From contig NC_092041.1 of NCBI RefSeq assembly GCF_003086295.3, positions 98,667,827-98,731,826 of the forward strand: DNA of 64,000 nt. Reading direction: 5' to 3'. The position numbers and the translations under genes are program-made. The notes under the pieces were generated by a model, which did no database searches, was not told where the DNA came from, and worked only from the letters and a program-made list of their open reading frames with translations. Below are positions 23,062 to 35,912 of this stretch, piece by piece; position 1 is the stretch's first letter, and every line of letters starts with the position of its first letter. The DNA is from Arachis hypogaea. Lineage: Eukaryota; Streptophyta; Magnoliopsida; Fabales; Fabaceae.

Positions 23062-23395
23062 GCCTACATACAAGGCATTTCTTGCGTTTGGGATGCCCCA
23101 TTGGAACTTTCATATATACCTCTTCATCCAAATTTTCATTGAGGAACACATTGTTGATGTCCAATTGGATTAAATGCCACTTACGCACTGTGGCAATGCC
23201 TAACAGAACTCATACAGTGGTGACTTTAGCTACAGGGCTAAAGGTATCTTTAAAATCAATTCCTGCTTGCTGTATGTATCCCTTGACTACTAACCTTGCT
23301 TTGTATCTTTCTAAACTCATATCAGCTTTTAGTGTGGCTTTGTAAACCTATTTGTACCCTATGACAATTTTGGTGGGTGGTAAACGAACCAATTT
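23062..23395 (-). pseudogene. Ty1-copia RT N-terminal region (minus strand)
   Basis: The minus strand reads [14 protein letters not shown] text, then [44 protein letters not shown] and KCLVCRL. This is the start of copia reverse transcriptase, including the first catalytic region (QLDINN, family QLDVNN). It ends exactly at the Athila insertion; the text resumes at 10745 with KSFYGLRQ-like sequence. Stops interrupt it. Confidence 0.9.
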
Positions 23396-24555
23396 TCAAG
23401 TGTTGTTGGCCTCCAAAGCCTTAAGTTCTTCTTTTATTGCAGTCCTCCATTCCTCATGTTTAATTGCTTGATGGTAAAATTGTGGTTCAAGAATAAGATT
23501 GGCTTGGCAAATGGAATGATGATAAGTATGGTTCAATCTATAGTTGCTAACAAAGTTTGAAATCGGATAAGAAGATTTAGTATAAAAAATATAGTCATGA
23601 AGGTAAGAGGAAGTATGTTTAGCTCTGGTGGATCTTCTAGGTTGGGTGGAAGTAGAAGGTGATGTTTGGTTTTCTATAAGAAGAAGTGTTTGGGATTGAT
23701 TATTGGTTGTAGTTGGTGATTGAAGTATCTCAGGTATGGTTGGGATTGTTGGAGCATTAGGCAACGGTTCAGAATCTAATATTGGATTAGGGAGGACAAA
23801 GTCAAAGAAGATGTTAGTGTTGAGTTGAGTATGAGAGCTTTGAGCAAAAAGCATGGTGTCCTCATGAAATATCACATCCCTTGATATGAGAAACTATTTG
23901 GTTCGTAAGTTGTAAAACTTATAACCTTTGTAGCCAAGTGGATAACCCAATAACATGATTGGATCTGCTCTAGGGTCAAACTTTGATCTAGAACTAGTGT
24001 TAGTGGCAGCATAGGCAAGACATCTAAAAATCTTCATTACCTTGTAGTTTGGAAACTTTTGAAACAGCAACTCAAATGGAAATTTTATTTTGAGGAGTGG
24101 GCTTGGTGTTCTGTTGATTAGAAAGGCTACAGTAGACACATTCTCCCCAAAAGGTAATTAAAACTTGTGATTGGAAGTATAATGCTCGAGCAACGTTGAG
24201 AAGGTGTTAGTATTTTCTTTCTACCACCATATTTTGTTGTGGTCTATATGGACACGAGAATTGATGTAACACACCCTTTTCTTGCAAAAAATCAGTTAAT
24301 GCCAGCTCCTTTGCATTATCAGACCTAAATCATTTGATCTTCTTGCTTAATTAAGTTTCTATCATTGCATAAAATGCTTTTATATGACCTGCAGCTTCAG
24401 ATTTATATTGCAACAAGTATAATTAGGAAAATCTTGTAGCATCATCAACTAAACTCAAGAAATATCTCTTTTCATTATATGTAGAAACATGATATGGTCC
24501 CTAAATATTACAACGTATAAGGTCAAAAGAATTTGGTGGCAGATTATTATTTGAT
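23396..24555 (-). pseudogene. Ty1-copia integrase and linker (minus strand)
   Basis: Integrase core text around 24480-24150 includes YFLSLVDDATRF, IKWFRSDNAKEL and QNMVVERK, covering the DDE region. C-terminal text follows at 24139-23894 (FLINRTPSPLLKIKFPFELLF, FRCLAYAATN, MLLGYPLGYKGYKFYNL). The linker at 23875-23396 is Ser/Thr/Pro-rich (STSTQPRRSTRAKHTSSYL) and ends EEWRTAIKEELKALEANNT. Multiple stops, for example after the integrase C-terminus near 23891. Confidence 0.9.
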
Positions 24556-25135
24556 TCAAAAAAAAAGTTTTCTAAACTTTGCACGAGGACATATGTGACA
24601 ACTTGTAGAGTTATACTCTTCTAGAAAACTTATTTGTGACAAATTGAAAGAAAAAGTTACATACTTGATGATTTTATTTGAAGCGTGGCCCAGTCGTGCA
24701 TTCCAAAGGTTGGAATTGCACAAATTGATAGAATGAGATACGAATCTCAATTGATTGGAGGGAGTTGTTGCTCTGAGGATGTAGAGTCCCTCATGCAACT
24801 TACCCTTCCCAATTTTCTTCAATGTCTTGTTGTCCTGGATTGTAAAATTAGATGAGTTAATAGTGATGTCAAGATTAGTGTTGGAAAGGAAGGCCGTGAT
24901 AAACAAAAGATTGACACAAAAATCAGGCACATATAACACATTGTTCAATGTGATATTTGAACTAACAACTACTGTTCCTATGAAATTAGCCTGAAACTGT
25001 TCATTGTTTGGAAGAGAAACTGAATAGTTTTGGGAGGTGTGAATAGTTTGAAAGATAGACAAATCACATGCAATATGAATTGTGGCACTACTATCTAGAA
25101 TCCAGTCTTGTTTTTGATAATTTTACTTTGTAAGT
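24556..25135 (-). pseudogene. Ty1-copia protease and GAG-pre-integrase region
   Basis: The minus strand at about 25115-25060 reads WILDSSATIHIACDLS, the copia protease box (family WILDSGATDHI), with the catalytic DSG altered to DSS. LYVPDFCVNLLF, GLYILRATT and LWNARLGHASNKIIKY then follow (pre-integrase H...H), and CHICPRAKFRKLFF (C..C). The open frame 25062-24556 covers most of it. Confidence 0.88.
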
Positions 25136-25966
25136 GAGACATTGAGAATGATACCTGCTAGTGTGACTATCTGTGTAGTTGCATTTAATTTTTTTTAAAA
25201 CTTTTGACTATTAAGTAACTGCATCAGTTGCTGCATTTGAGATGCATTTAAGCTCAAATTTGAAGATGGATCTTAAGAAAATTGAGGCTCTCCTCCAATG
25301 ACATTGTGTACTGCTTGCTTTAGACCATGCATGGATGGACCTCTTCCTCTATTATAATTCGGTGAAAAACCATAAAGCTTGAAGCACTTATCGATTGTGT
25401 GATCGAAAATGCCACAGTGAGAACAAATAGGTATGTCCTTTTTCGCATTTCCTATTCTTTTGCCAGATTGTGGAGGCACATGCTGATTTCTTGCAAGGAA
25501 AGCAAGTTGTGTTGGGATTAAGGGAGCTCCAATCACCTTGTGCTTTTTTTTTTTGGACTACTAAGGATAGGACTTTGTTGATTGATGATAGAGACTCCAT
25601 CAATAAAATCTGTCCTCGAATCTGAGCATAGGAATCATTTAACCCCATTAGAAAATAATGTACATACTTATCTTGTAGAAAAACTTGCATTGGCCGCGAA
25701 TAAGCACAATTGCAAAGAATTAGACGATATGAGTTGAGTTCTTTCCAAAGAACTTTTATCTTTGTGAAGTATTGTGAAACCGTCATCGAACCTTGATTTA
25801 AGCTCACTAACTCTCGCTTGAGTTAAAAAAATTTTGGACCATTGCTATGTTGAAACCTTTCTTTGTGATCATTCTCTAACTCTTTAGCTGAATTAGTATA
25901 AACCAAGAATGTAATAATTTTTTTATGGATATCGAATTGAAACCCAAAAGAGACTCTTATTTAAAT
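25136..25966 (-). pseudogene. Ty1-copia gag, 5'-truncated element end
   Basis: Minus-strand translation includes VYTNSAKELENDHKERFQHSNGP, then SLNQGSMTVSQYFTKIKVLWKELNSY and YVHYFLMGLNDSYAQIRGQILLM, typical of plant copia gag (UBN2 family). A CCHC zinc knuckle follows (CSHCGIFDHTIDKCFKLYG, about 25420-25370). A frameshift near 25540 joins two frames. Copia homology stops near 25966 in AT-rich DNA; no 5' LTR or primer site is visible, so the element is 5'-truncated. Confidence 0.88.
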
Positions 25967-26765
25967 GACATATTAAAAATATAATTATTTATATGTATTC
26001 TATCAGTTTAAACTTTTAAAAAAAAATAATTTCATAACAATATAAATAAGATGAAGTAAAGCTATTGTTGAATATATTATTATTAAAATATGTATATAAA
26101 ATTTGTTATGAAATTAGTTTTCTCAAAAATTTAAAATAATAAGAAAAGACACCACAATAATTATATTTTTAACAAATTTAAAATAAAGAATCGATGTATT
26201 TTAAGATTTTGGCTTTGAAAAGACTAATTGAAGGCAAAAATCAAAATGGAAAGACATTGTAATTTGTAAACTCATCATTTTGAGTTGAAAAACACAAAAT
26301 GGAAAGTTAAGTGTTTTCTTTTAATTTACGAGAAAATGGAAATTAATTTAGGCAGCAGGGATGCAAAACTTGTTTGGAACTTGAAAAATGAAATTTCAAT
26401 AAAATGAAATTAGATGAGATCAAACATGTTCAATTCCTTGTATATATTCATCTACTGACCAGTCTTACTTTCTAGTCGACCAGAATTTGGTCTCCTCCAA
26501 CTTCATACCAAACAAGCACTCAATAGTTATGACCAAAATAATTAGTTTTGACCAAATAAGGAAAACACTACAATAAAATAAAATAAATATTATCATAAGA
26601 GAGAATAATTGGTTTTCTTCTAAATTAATTCCTTCGATCTAAATAATTGCCTAATTATAATTAATTATTTACGTAAATTAAAAATAATTTTAAAAAGTTT
26701 AATTTAAAATAAATTTACATACAAATGTATCTTTAATTCTTTATTAATTAATTATCACATACATT

Positions 26766-26803
<38 letters not shown>

Positions 26804-28242
26804 TTTTTTTCAAATACACAATTATTTATAACTAATTAAAATTTTTAAATTAGACAATTATTTGGGACTGGAAAATAAATTCTTACTATATATGTTATTC
26901 CTTTAATTTCATGCGTTAATAGATAGCTATAGGGGTATACAAATTCAAACTAAACCTAATAAAGATTGAAAACTAATCTAAGAAAGTCGAACATGGACCA
27001 AACTAAAATATAGTGTGATTGATGAATTTTCAATATTTTCCAATTAATATATGTATACTGTTTTCAACTTTTCATTACAAAAATAAAAATGTGTCAATAA
27101 TTTATTGAATCATATATCTTTGTTATATTTCTTCTCTTTTTAGGTAACTTTAATGGATTCAGCCACCAACCAATTAGAAAACAAAAAGAGAAAAGTCTAT
27201 ACTTAATTTGAAAACAGGTCAACAAGCTTCACTCAATTTGAAGATCAGTCTTTGACAAATTGGACCGACCTGCATATCTTGTCATCTTTGTTAGCACGAA
27301 AATTGATCTCAATAAAAGTATTGAATAATATAGAGTCTTGTCCACGATTAATCTAAAGATAGATAATCGTTAAAGTTATTGAAAACATTTCAAGGACACC
27401 GACAAATATCGATGCACCAATTATTTTAACTGTTGATTTGAATTAATATATATTATATATATTTTTTATAATTTAAATTAACTATTAAAATAATTAAAGT
27501 ATTAGTATTTCTGGTATACTTAAAGTGTTTCAAAGTTATTATTATTATTGGCATATCTTAATAAAAAATATGTTTTTAAAATTTTTTTTGCATCAAATAC
27601 CTTAATAGTGTACTGAAAAGACACATTTTTCTTTCAATTAGATCTTGTTAGTAATCAAAATATGTATGTTTTTGAAGTTGACACATCTAAAATACAGTGT
27701 ATCTGAAATCTAAACAAAAAAAAATTAATGTCACTGCATTAAAAATATGTGCAAAATCAATTCAGAATTGATATATCGATATAATAATACAATTTAAATC
27801 GTGTTAATTTAATTTTATTCTTTTATTTATTTAATTTTATTTAAATAATTAAATTTTAAAATTACAAATTTTTTTAGTTTAACTTTTGATGAATATAATT
27901 TAAATTAACGATTTAGTTTAATTTAATATAAAATAAACGTACTTAAATAACTATAAAGTATTTTTGGTACCCACTTTTTTTTACTAACATACCTAAATAA
28001 TAATAAACAACTACAAAGTATTTTGTTAACAAATAAATATTTTGTTATACTAACAACTAGTATTATTATCTACATTCATCCTATAATAAGAACAAAACAA
28101 TTGATCCAAACCATTTATTATTATTAACATAAAAAATATTTTTCTTAAACATAAAAAAATAAGACAATAAATAAATTTACATATACTAGATAATCAAGAT
28201 ATTTAATAATGTAATATTGTACTGATATTTTTTATTATTTTT
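25967..28242. other. AT-rich intergenic DNA, no gene seen
   Basis: Strongly AT-rich with no coding frame of note. A (TA)n run lies at about 26769-26802. Nothing else is recognisable. Confidence 0.7.
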
Positions 28243-30056
28243 AAAAGAATTATACTATACATACAAGTCTTTTTGGTTTACAAATCTTATAAGTTGGGCC
28301 AAATTTAACAAAAATTACATTCACTCACTAGATTGTGACAACACGCGCGTCACTTAACTATTTTCAAAGCGCGCTCTCACTCACCATTATGGAAGACATT
28401 TCTTCTTCACGTTCCTCCTTCTCCTACTCCTTTTCTTTCTTCTTCTTCTCCTTTTTCTTTGTGTTTCTCCTCCTTTTTTTCCGTGTGTTTCATCTTCATC
28501 GTTGTTTTTTTATTACCGTTGTTGTTGCTGCATTTTTTTCCTCATCTTTCTATTGATTTTGTAATATTATGTATTTTTTTCTTTATTTGATTTTTTCTCC
28601 CAAGAAGAATTATAAGAAAACGAAATAAAAAGATGAAGAAGAAGAAGTAGTAGAAGATGAAGAGTTTTGAATTATGCAGAACTTATCAAAATAAAAATAC
28701 ACCCAAAAAAATTTTAAAATACACTCAAATATCTTCGTATTACACCCAAATATCTTTGTGTTACATCCAAATTTGCTGCAAATACAGAAAAATATTTTCT
28801 CTAATGCTGCGTTTTTTTCTTCTTTTTTTCTTATTTCTTTCTTTCTTTTAGTTAAATGAATGTAAGTTCATCATCTTTCAAATAATTTTGTAGCATTATG
28901 CATGTGTTTCTTCTTCTTTTTTGTTTGATTTTTTTGTTTTTATTATTGTTAAGAGAATAAAACAAGAAGAAACTTGAGAAGGTAAAATAAAAAAGAAAAG
29001 ATGAATAAGAAAAAAAAAAGAAGAAAAAGATTATGATGATGATAAAAAAAGAAGTAACAGTAGAAGATGAGAATGAGGAAGAAGAAGAGTTCTGAACTAT
29101 GCAAAACTTATCAGAATAAAAATACACCAAAAAACTCTTAAAATACACCCAAATATCTTCGTATTATACCCAAATATTTTCGTGCTACACCCAAATTTGC
29201 TGCAAATACAGAAAATTTTTTTCTAATACTGCATTTTTTTTCTTCTTTTTTTCCTTATTTCTTTCTTTCTTTTAGTTAAAGGAATGTAAGTTCATCATCT
29301 TTCAAGTATTTTTGCAGTATTATGCGTTTCTTCTTCTTCTTTGTTTGATTTTTTGTTTTTATTCTTTGTTAAGAAAGTAAAACAAGAAGAAACTTGACAA
29401 GGTAAAATAATAAAAAAAAAGATGAATAAGAAAAAGAAGAAGAAGATGGTGGTGATAATGATAAAAAAGAAGAAACAGTAGAAGATAAGAAGGAGAAAGA
29501 GGAAAAGTTTTGAACTATGCAAAACTTATCAGAATAAAAATACACCAAAAAATTCTTAAAATACACACAAATATCTTCGTGTTACACCCAAATCTCTTCG
29601 TACTGCACTCAAATTTGCTGCAGAAAAATCTTTCCTCTAATGCTATATTTTTTCTTCTAAATTGAACCACACCTTAGCATTGGATTTAAAATAATAATTA
29701 ATTTCGTTCTGATTCAATTGACAAACTAAACTTGAATTATTTATTATCTTCAACAACGAGATAACTGATGATGAAGGAGAAAGAGAAAATGAAAAGAGGA
29801 GAAGAAATTTCAATGAAAAAAGAAGGAGAAAGAGAAGGAGAAGTAAGAGGTGGTGTTGATGATGACGATAACGAGAGAGAAAAATTATAAAAAAGAAAAA
29901 GATGCACGGAGAAAGAAGAAGAAAAAAAAAGAAAAAGATGAGGCACAGAAAAAGAAGGAGAAAAAGAAAAAGAGGCATAGAAAAAATGTAAAAAACGCGT
30001 GAATATAAATGACTTGTATAAAAAAATGTTTGTATGTGGAGAATAATTCTTTTGAA
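28243..30056. mobile_element. Inverted-repeat DNA element of about 1.8 kb with internal tandem units
   Basis: The left end AAAAGAATTATACTATACAT (from 28243) matches the reverse complement of the right end (AAAAGAATTATTCTCCACAT, from 30056), followed on both by CATACAA and T-rich text. Inside are CGCGCGTC near the left end and ACGCGT near the right. The middle carries two and a half direct repeats of about 420 bp. I could not define a target duplication. It is probably a non-autonomous DNA transposon. The Ser/Phe-rich and Lys/Glu-rich open frames inside are compositional. Confidence 0.6.
28657..29660. repeat. Direct repeat of about 415-430-bp units
   Basis: Units start with GAGTTTTGAATTATGCAGAA-like text at about 28660, 29089 and 29504, followed by AAAATACACCCAAAAA and CTTCGTATTACACCCAAATA. 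The third unit is partial. ACACCCAAAT also repeats every 20-odd bases within a unit. Confidence 0.85.
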
Positions 30057-30218
30057 AAAGTTTTAACTAGAGATGATGAACCAATGCTTAAACGTATTGA
30101 GAGAGAAGAAAAAGCAATTCAAGAAAGTGATTTATTAGAGAGTGAAATTGAATTTATTGATGTGCACACGCAAAAAAAAAAAAGAGAAGAAGTTAGGGGT
30201 GAAAAATTTAGGATTTAG
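30009..30218 (+). CDS. Unrecognised 69-codon open frame overlapping the inverted-repeat end
   Basis: Reads through the right end of the inverted-repeat element into flanking DNA. The later part (about codons 17-55) is acidic and charged, with TRDDEPMLKRIEREEKAIQE and ESEIEFIDVH. It looks more protein-like than its AT-rich surroundings and could be the tail of a degraded coding sequence, but I cannot name a family. No promoter is evident. Chance is a real possibility. Confidence 0.25.
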   Translation: MTCIKKCLYVENNSFEKVLTRDDEPMLKRIEREEKAIQESDLLESEIEFIDVHTQKKKREEVRGEKFRI

Positions 30219-31956
30219 AATTTAGAATATAGATAACAGATAAGATTTCAATAGAAATTGTTAGTCACGATTTTCAAATGCTTCCCGACCGATAATCATT
30301 GATAGAAGATCGTGGTCATTGATTAAAGCAGTATTTCTCTTCAATTTCTCTATTAATTATAACCGTTCTTTTCATTCTCTCTCTCAATCCTAACCACATA
30401 TTCAACTCTATAAAAATTATAGCGATTTTTTTAAGTGGATCAAACTTCATTAACCATTAATCATATTTTTTAATTGAAGTAAATTCTAACATCATAACAG
30501 CTTAACACAATTTTTATCATAATACAGACAAATTATACCATCCCAACTTTCATATTAAAATTAATTTGCGACAAATTGTGACACCATTTTCGTTCATATT
30601 TTTGTACCGTATTTGATCTTGAAGCCCATTATTTCGTATGGAGTCAATTATTGTACTAGAAGACAAATGAGTTAGGAAAAGTTGAGTTTGGCACACACAT
30701 AGGTTTTTGATTCACATAGGAGCGGCTTTACTTGGTATTGTATATCACTATAGCTAGGATGCTTGTCTATATTTAGATCTCAGAAGAGATTGTGGGGTAT
30801 TCATACATTGAATCTATAACTAATTTTACTTGTTAGTTGGCCTTATTGTTTCGTCTTTATCTCTCATGTGCATGTGCATAATATGAAAAGCACAATTCAG
30901 TCTGTTATATATGAATGTTATCCTAACATTATGATTAAACTACAGCACCATAAGTAAAACTTTAATATTGTACATATCATTTTTATATTTTTTTAGAGTA
31001 TATAAAAAAAAATTCTGGAATTATTAAGTTGTTAACAAAATTACTTTCTAAATTTGTTAAGACAAATTTTTTTAAAATATTTTAAAATTTGACAAAAATA
31101 TTCAACTATTAAATATATATTCACAAAAAAATAAAAAAAAATTGATATAATATTTACAAACATGCTTAGAAAAAATAGATATTTTTACCTATAAAACTTA
31201 ATGATTTTATAAATAGATATTTTTTATGATTCTTTTGTAAATAGCCAAAAATAATTTTAAAAAATAAAAAGAAAATTTAGAGGTCGAACCATGTTTTTTT
31301 TTCATACAATTATTCAAATATTTTCACAAAAATTTAGATAAAAATGTATAAATAGTTTGTGAAATATAAAAATCATATGTTATTTATAAAAGTGTCATTT
31401 TTTATTATTCTTATCGTATTTTAAAATATTTTGTTGGCATATTTATCTTTATTAACAAATTTTAAAAGGTACTTCTGTCAATAATTGTATAATTTGAAGA
31501 TATTTTTTGTAGTTTACTTTTTATTAATGTGTATTGTGCTTAAGTTTAATTAGTTCTTGACCCTGTAAGTTATTTTGTTAACATGTTTGTTTTAAGCTCA
31601 TTTATTTGATTTTATTATTAGAAATTCAAATAATAATTATTCTATTTAACCTATAAAAAATTCGGCAATTGATTCCTTTTTTCGGAATTTTTATTTTATT
31701 GACCCTCCAAAAATTTTTAAAGTTTATTTTTTATAGGTCATCTAAATTGATTTTTATTGAACATCTGCTTATGAATATTGTCTATTTTGACACAAGAAAA
31801 ATAATATAAAAATTTTAAATTATACTTATTATTTGTTAATCATTAAAACTTAATCTTTGTTATGGAACTAACATATATTAACAGTAAGGAGTGTTTGCCA
31901 TGACTTGAGAAATTAGGCTCATTATGTTTGTGAAACATGTTGCTATAGGTCTTGTA
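30219..31956. other. AT-rich intergenic DNA, no gene seen
   Basis: No coding sequence, tandem repeat or terminal repeat recognised. Confidence 0.65.
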
Positions 31957-31974
31957 AGGCCTCTTGAAGTATTT

Positions 31975-32163
31975 TTTTTTTTTTTTTTTGTACACGGCAT
32001 CCCCCAACCCGACAGGTCAAGGATTAATCCGTCGCAGATCTGAGCTTCATTTAAGGGTCTGCCGCTGGCCAATAAGTTGTTGTATGCACATGGTGGGATT
32101 CAAACCCCCGACACTTGTTTAAGCGGATGAGTGAGATGACCACTCGACCAACCCAAGTTGGTT
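31975..32163 (-). mobile_element. tRNA-derived SINE, family 1, with 18-bp target duplication
   Basis: The minus strand starts AACCAACTTGGGTTGG, has a pol III A box (TGGTCGAGTGGTC) and B box (GGGTTTGAATCC), and ends in an A-tail (T run at 31975-31989 on plus). The duplication AGGCCTCTTGAAGTATTT is perfect at 31957-31974 and 32164-32181. A second copy is at 37103. The head is tRNA-like and the body contains GGCCAGCGGCAGACC. Confidence 0.95.
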
Positions 32164-32265
32164 AGGCCTCTTGAAGTATTTAAATTAATAAGAGTTGTTA
32201 TATTCATCAGAATACATTAGATTTTTGTAATTTGATGGATGAATTAATATGTATGCTTACTTTTA

Positions 32266-32650
32266 GGGCTTGTTTGGTGAGCTTTTAAGAAAAGATTTTT
32301 TTTTTAGTTATCTTTTTTTAAAAGATTTTATAGAGAAGTAAAAGTAATTTTATGTTTGGATATCTCATGTAAAAAGGTCTTTTTATCTATCAATTATGTT
32401 TTGGTATAACAATATAAAAGTACTTTTTTGTTTATTTATTACATGAAAAACATCTTTTTTTTAAGGAAAAAAGATCTTTTAAAAAAAATGTAAATTACAG
32501 CTTCTAAAAAAAATCTTTTTTTATTTTACTAGTGTTTTTACTTTTACTACTAGAAATTTGCTAAACACGTTAAAAAATTAAAAAAAAAATCTTTTTTCAT
32601 TAAAAAAAGATCTTTTTTTAACAAAATAATGGTGCCCAAACATGCACTTA
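32266..32650. mobile_element. Candidate MITE with short inverted ends
   Basis: The left end TAGGGCTTGTTTGGTGAGC roughly matches the reverse complement of the right end (TAAGTGCATGTTTGGGCACC). The middle is filled with AAAAGATCTTTTTT-like self-complementary text. Plant hAT and Mutator MITEs often have GCTTGTTTGG ends, from memory. No clear target duplication was found. Confidence 0.45.
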
Positions 32651-33685
32651 GTTGTGATACTACCATTTGGTTGATTATTGTTGAAGAGTTGTTAGCTATG
32701 TGGTTGGGAGGAAGCTAGACAATTTATAGTTTAGAATTTGTGTTTATGGTTCTTAACCAATAGTTTTGTTGATTGGAATAATCTAATTTATAGTAAATTA
32801 TTTTCAGATTGTTGTTTATGACCATAGCTATTTAACTTGAGAGTTGTTTTCAAAATGTTTTCTTAAATAATTAAAACATAATCAATATTTACTATATATG
32901 GGAAAATGTTACAATTTTTGTAGTGAATTTTTATTGATTATGGTAGGGTTTTGTCTATATCAAAACAAATTAAATATTTAAATTTGATATTCCTATAAGT
33001 TCATGAAGTGATTTCGCACTTTGAATTTTGAAGTCATAATGTGTTATCATATATTGAATTTTAATTATTAGTATATATAATAAAACATTTGGATTGATAA
33101 AACATTGAATTTCGCACTTTGATTTATTATATTTAATTCAACTTTAGTTGAATCTCACCTGAATTTTTAAACATTTAAACTTCTAACTTCATCATTTGGA
33201 TTGTCAAGCAATTTGGTCTTCAAAAACTTGATGTTAGGAAAATAATTTTCTCCAAACAGTTTAGAAATCATGTTCATTAACGCCAATATATATTTGCATC
33301 AATCTCTCTCTTTCACTTTAGGAGCCAATCATAAGTCCTTGATGTTAAATTACGTGCAAATTTTCTATCTTGATTTAATGATAGTTAGAATATTATTTTT
33401 TTATTGAATAAACTATTAAAATTTCCTCTACTTTTTTAATTTGGATCCTCTAAATTTTAAATTTTTTATTTTAGATGATAAAATGAGATCTCTCATAAAG
33501 TGAGATCTCTCACCATTAAAAGTTTTCTCTCTCATATTTTCTCTTGGTCCTACCTATGAAATAAATGGTGATAGATCACACTTTATCCTCTAAAATAAAA
33601 TTCAAAATTTAGAGGATCTAAATCTCTAATTTTTTAAAATATCAACAAAAATAACTCCAAATTTTGTATTTAGCAAATCATGTAT
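32651..33685. other. AT-rich intergenic DNA, no gene seen
   Basis: AT-rich. A short inverted/direct pair GAGATCTCTCA...GTGAGATCTCTCACC occurs near 33485-33515. Nothing else is recognised. Confidence 0.6.
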
Positions 33686-33694
33686 GTATATAAT

Positions 33695-33880
33695 GAGATA
33701 AGCCTCAATATAATCCCTGAAGTTGCACTTGAGTCTCATAGTAGTCCCTGAAATTAAAAATTCCTCAAAGTCATCCCCGAACTTGCACTCCGGGACTCAA
33801 AGTTGTCCTTCCGGCAATTTTTAGACACCTGGCGCAACCGGAAAGCTGAGCTAGCAGCCTTCGTGACACGTGGGCCTTAC
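33695..33880 (+). repeat. Left terminal inverted repeat of the MULE
   Basis: 186 bp, pairs with 35913-36098. Contains GTCCCTGAA-type phrases and the shared inner end CACGTGGGCCTTAC. Confidence 0.95.
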
Positions 33881-35629
33881 AACGGCTAGCTGATGTGGCA
33901 GAGTAAACTCTCCCATATCAATTTGGTCCCTCAGTTGAAGTTAAAATCCTAATCCCCAAATTTAAAGGCCACAGTGCTCACTCTGTTCTCTTTTCCTCGG
34001 TTCTGTGTTCTTATCTTCTCCATCTTTAAAACCCGACAGTTATGGCAAGCACGAGCTATGGCATAAGTACATAGATATCACACAATTGTGGCATAGGATT
34101 TACCCAATTGTTATGAAACTAGGCAGTGTATATTGGATAGAAATAGTGCCACGATACAAAAATTATGTAATTATGTAGCAGAGTAACTTCGATGAACAAA
34201 ACTAAAAATCATTCGAGTAATTTATTTATTTTTCCACTATAACTCTTAAAAGGGTGCCTAATGATGTTAGTATATGGCATTGTGTTAAACATAGAACTTG
34301 AGGAAACCATGCTTTTCACAGAATATAGAATGTAAAGTTTTTCAACGGAGCAAAGTTAGCTTTTGTATCTTCAATAGCTATCTGCCTACATATCTTCATT
34401 TCCAGAATGAAGAAGTACCATTTACAACTATATGTAATCATACCTAGTCAGAGCCGTCCAACAAGACCCAATACTAATGTACTCAGTTGCTTCTAACTGG
34501 TATTAGAAACTGATGAATGTCTGTGGATATGAATATCAGCTACATGAATGAAATCCTCTGCTTTAGAACAAACAGTAGCTCAAAGGGAGAACAGTATAAT
34601 CTTATGATGACCAAAACAAAGAGCATCAGAAGCACTAGAAGTATGGAAATATAACGCATCACCTTAGATATTCACTTACACACAGTTACTCCATATTTGT
34701 GCACTATTCAACAGTAACTGCCCTATGATAGTTACTCAGTTTCAGATCAACTCTCGTCTCGCTGGGAAATGGTCACAGCAAATTTATACCTTTTTTGCAC
34801 TACCTTAGATAAATAAACATCTACACTCAACGGAACCAGAAAAATAATTCCAAATATGCCACAAGGATAGTTTACATATTAACACACAAAAGGTAACATG
34901 ACTTTGTTTTTTTTGTTCATCAAGGATTCTTATACATCAACATCACATTGGAGATCACTAGCTAATCCTAACTTAAAAAATGTCTTGAATGCAATGTGAA
35001 TGACAAAAAATGTGAGGATAAGTAAGAAACAAAAATGATATCCATTGTAAGTAAATACAAGCTAAAGATTTCATCCATCTGGTGACTTTTAAGGATCCGA
35101 TTTAACAGTTTGTATGATTTAAACAGAACTTAATAATACACAAATGGCTTAATCAGGACAACCCATCAAATTGTTCTTTCGAAGTAAAGGCATGAGAACA
35201 TCAGTAAAATTCAGACAGTTTTCCACCAATAATTTTTCCATTAAACAAATCTTCAAAACATAGCAACAAGTACGACCATCAATTTAATTAAAGAATCAGG
35301 TAAACTTCTACAATTAAGAAACAAAACTAGCACAAATCAATAGCAATCAGAATAAAAATGAGAAAAAGAAAAATTGATGAAAATTTCAATGAGCTGCACT
35401 GCAGAAGATTGAGAAATAACATCAGGTATCATTTCTGATTTGAATTTTTCCTTTTTTCTCCACCGTAACAAACTTAGTAACTGATCAAATCCTAGCACAG
35501 AGCTCAAAAGAGAGGCGTTCATAGCCACAGATTACATTCGAAAGAAACGGCCTGAACTTTGGTGAATGTTAAATTAACAACAACATCAAAACACAGAGAA
35601 AGCACATATTTTTTTCATTTTCGGCTTAC

Positions 35630-35774
35630 CTGTGTCAGAGAAACTATCCTTCCCAACTCTGTGTATGAAGGAGATGACAACAGCGATGCTCCAGGGCCTA
35701 AGTTTTCGACTAAAATCGGTGCAGTTAATGCAATCACACATGCGCCATTGGTGACTGTCTCGAAGAAGAAGAAA
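35630..35774 (-). pseudogene. Exon-like captured sequence inside the MULE
   Basis: On the minus strand an open frame reads ETVTNGACVIALTAPILVEN, then LGPGASLLSSPSYTELGRIV and SLTQ. It stops exactly at a consensus splice donor CAG|GTAAG (exon end 35630). The upstream pyrimidine-rich text resembles a 5' UTR. An ATG exists in another frame (CCAATGG) but leads to an early stop, so either the start is altered or the reading frame is shifted. I do not recognise the parent gene. It could be a captured first exon of a host gene, or chance. Confidence 0.4.
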
Positions 35775-35912
35775 CCTCACTCTCTGTTGTGTTTGTTTTG
35801 TGTTTTGAGAGGAGGGAGGAAGGAGGAAGGAGGAAGGGGGAAGGAGGCTTTCACCATGAAACGACGTCGTTTCATCTCATTTTGGCGCCACAGCCAAAAC
35901 GGCGCCGTTTCA

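Noticed and set aside
28852..29978. Phe/Ser-rich minus-strand frames suggesting membrane proteins
   Set aside because: Products of pyrimidine tracts in the inverted-repeat element.
31990..32163. tRNA gene, from A and B boxes
   Set aside because: The sequence cannot fold as a full tRNA, continues into a SINE body with an A-tail and has target duplications.
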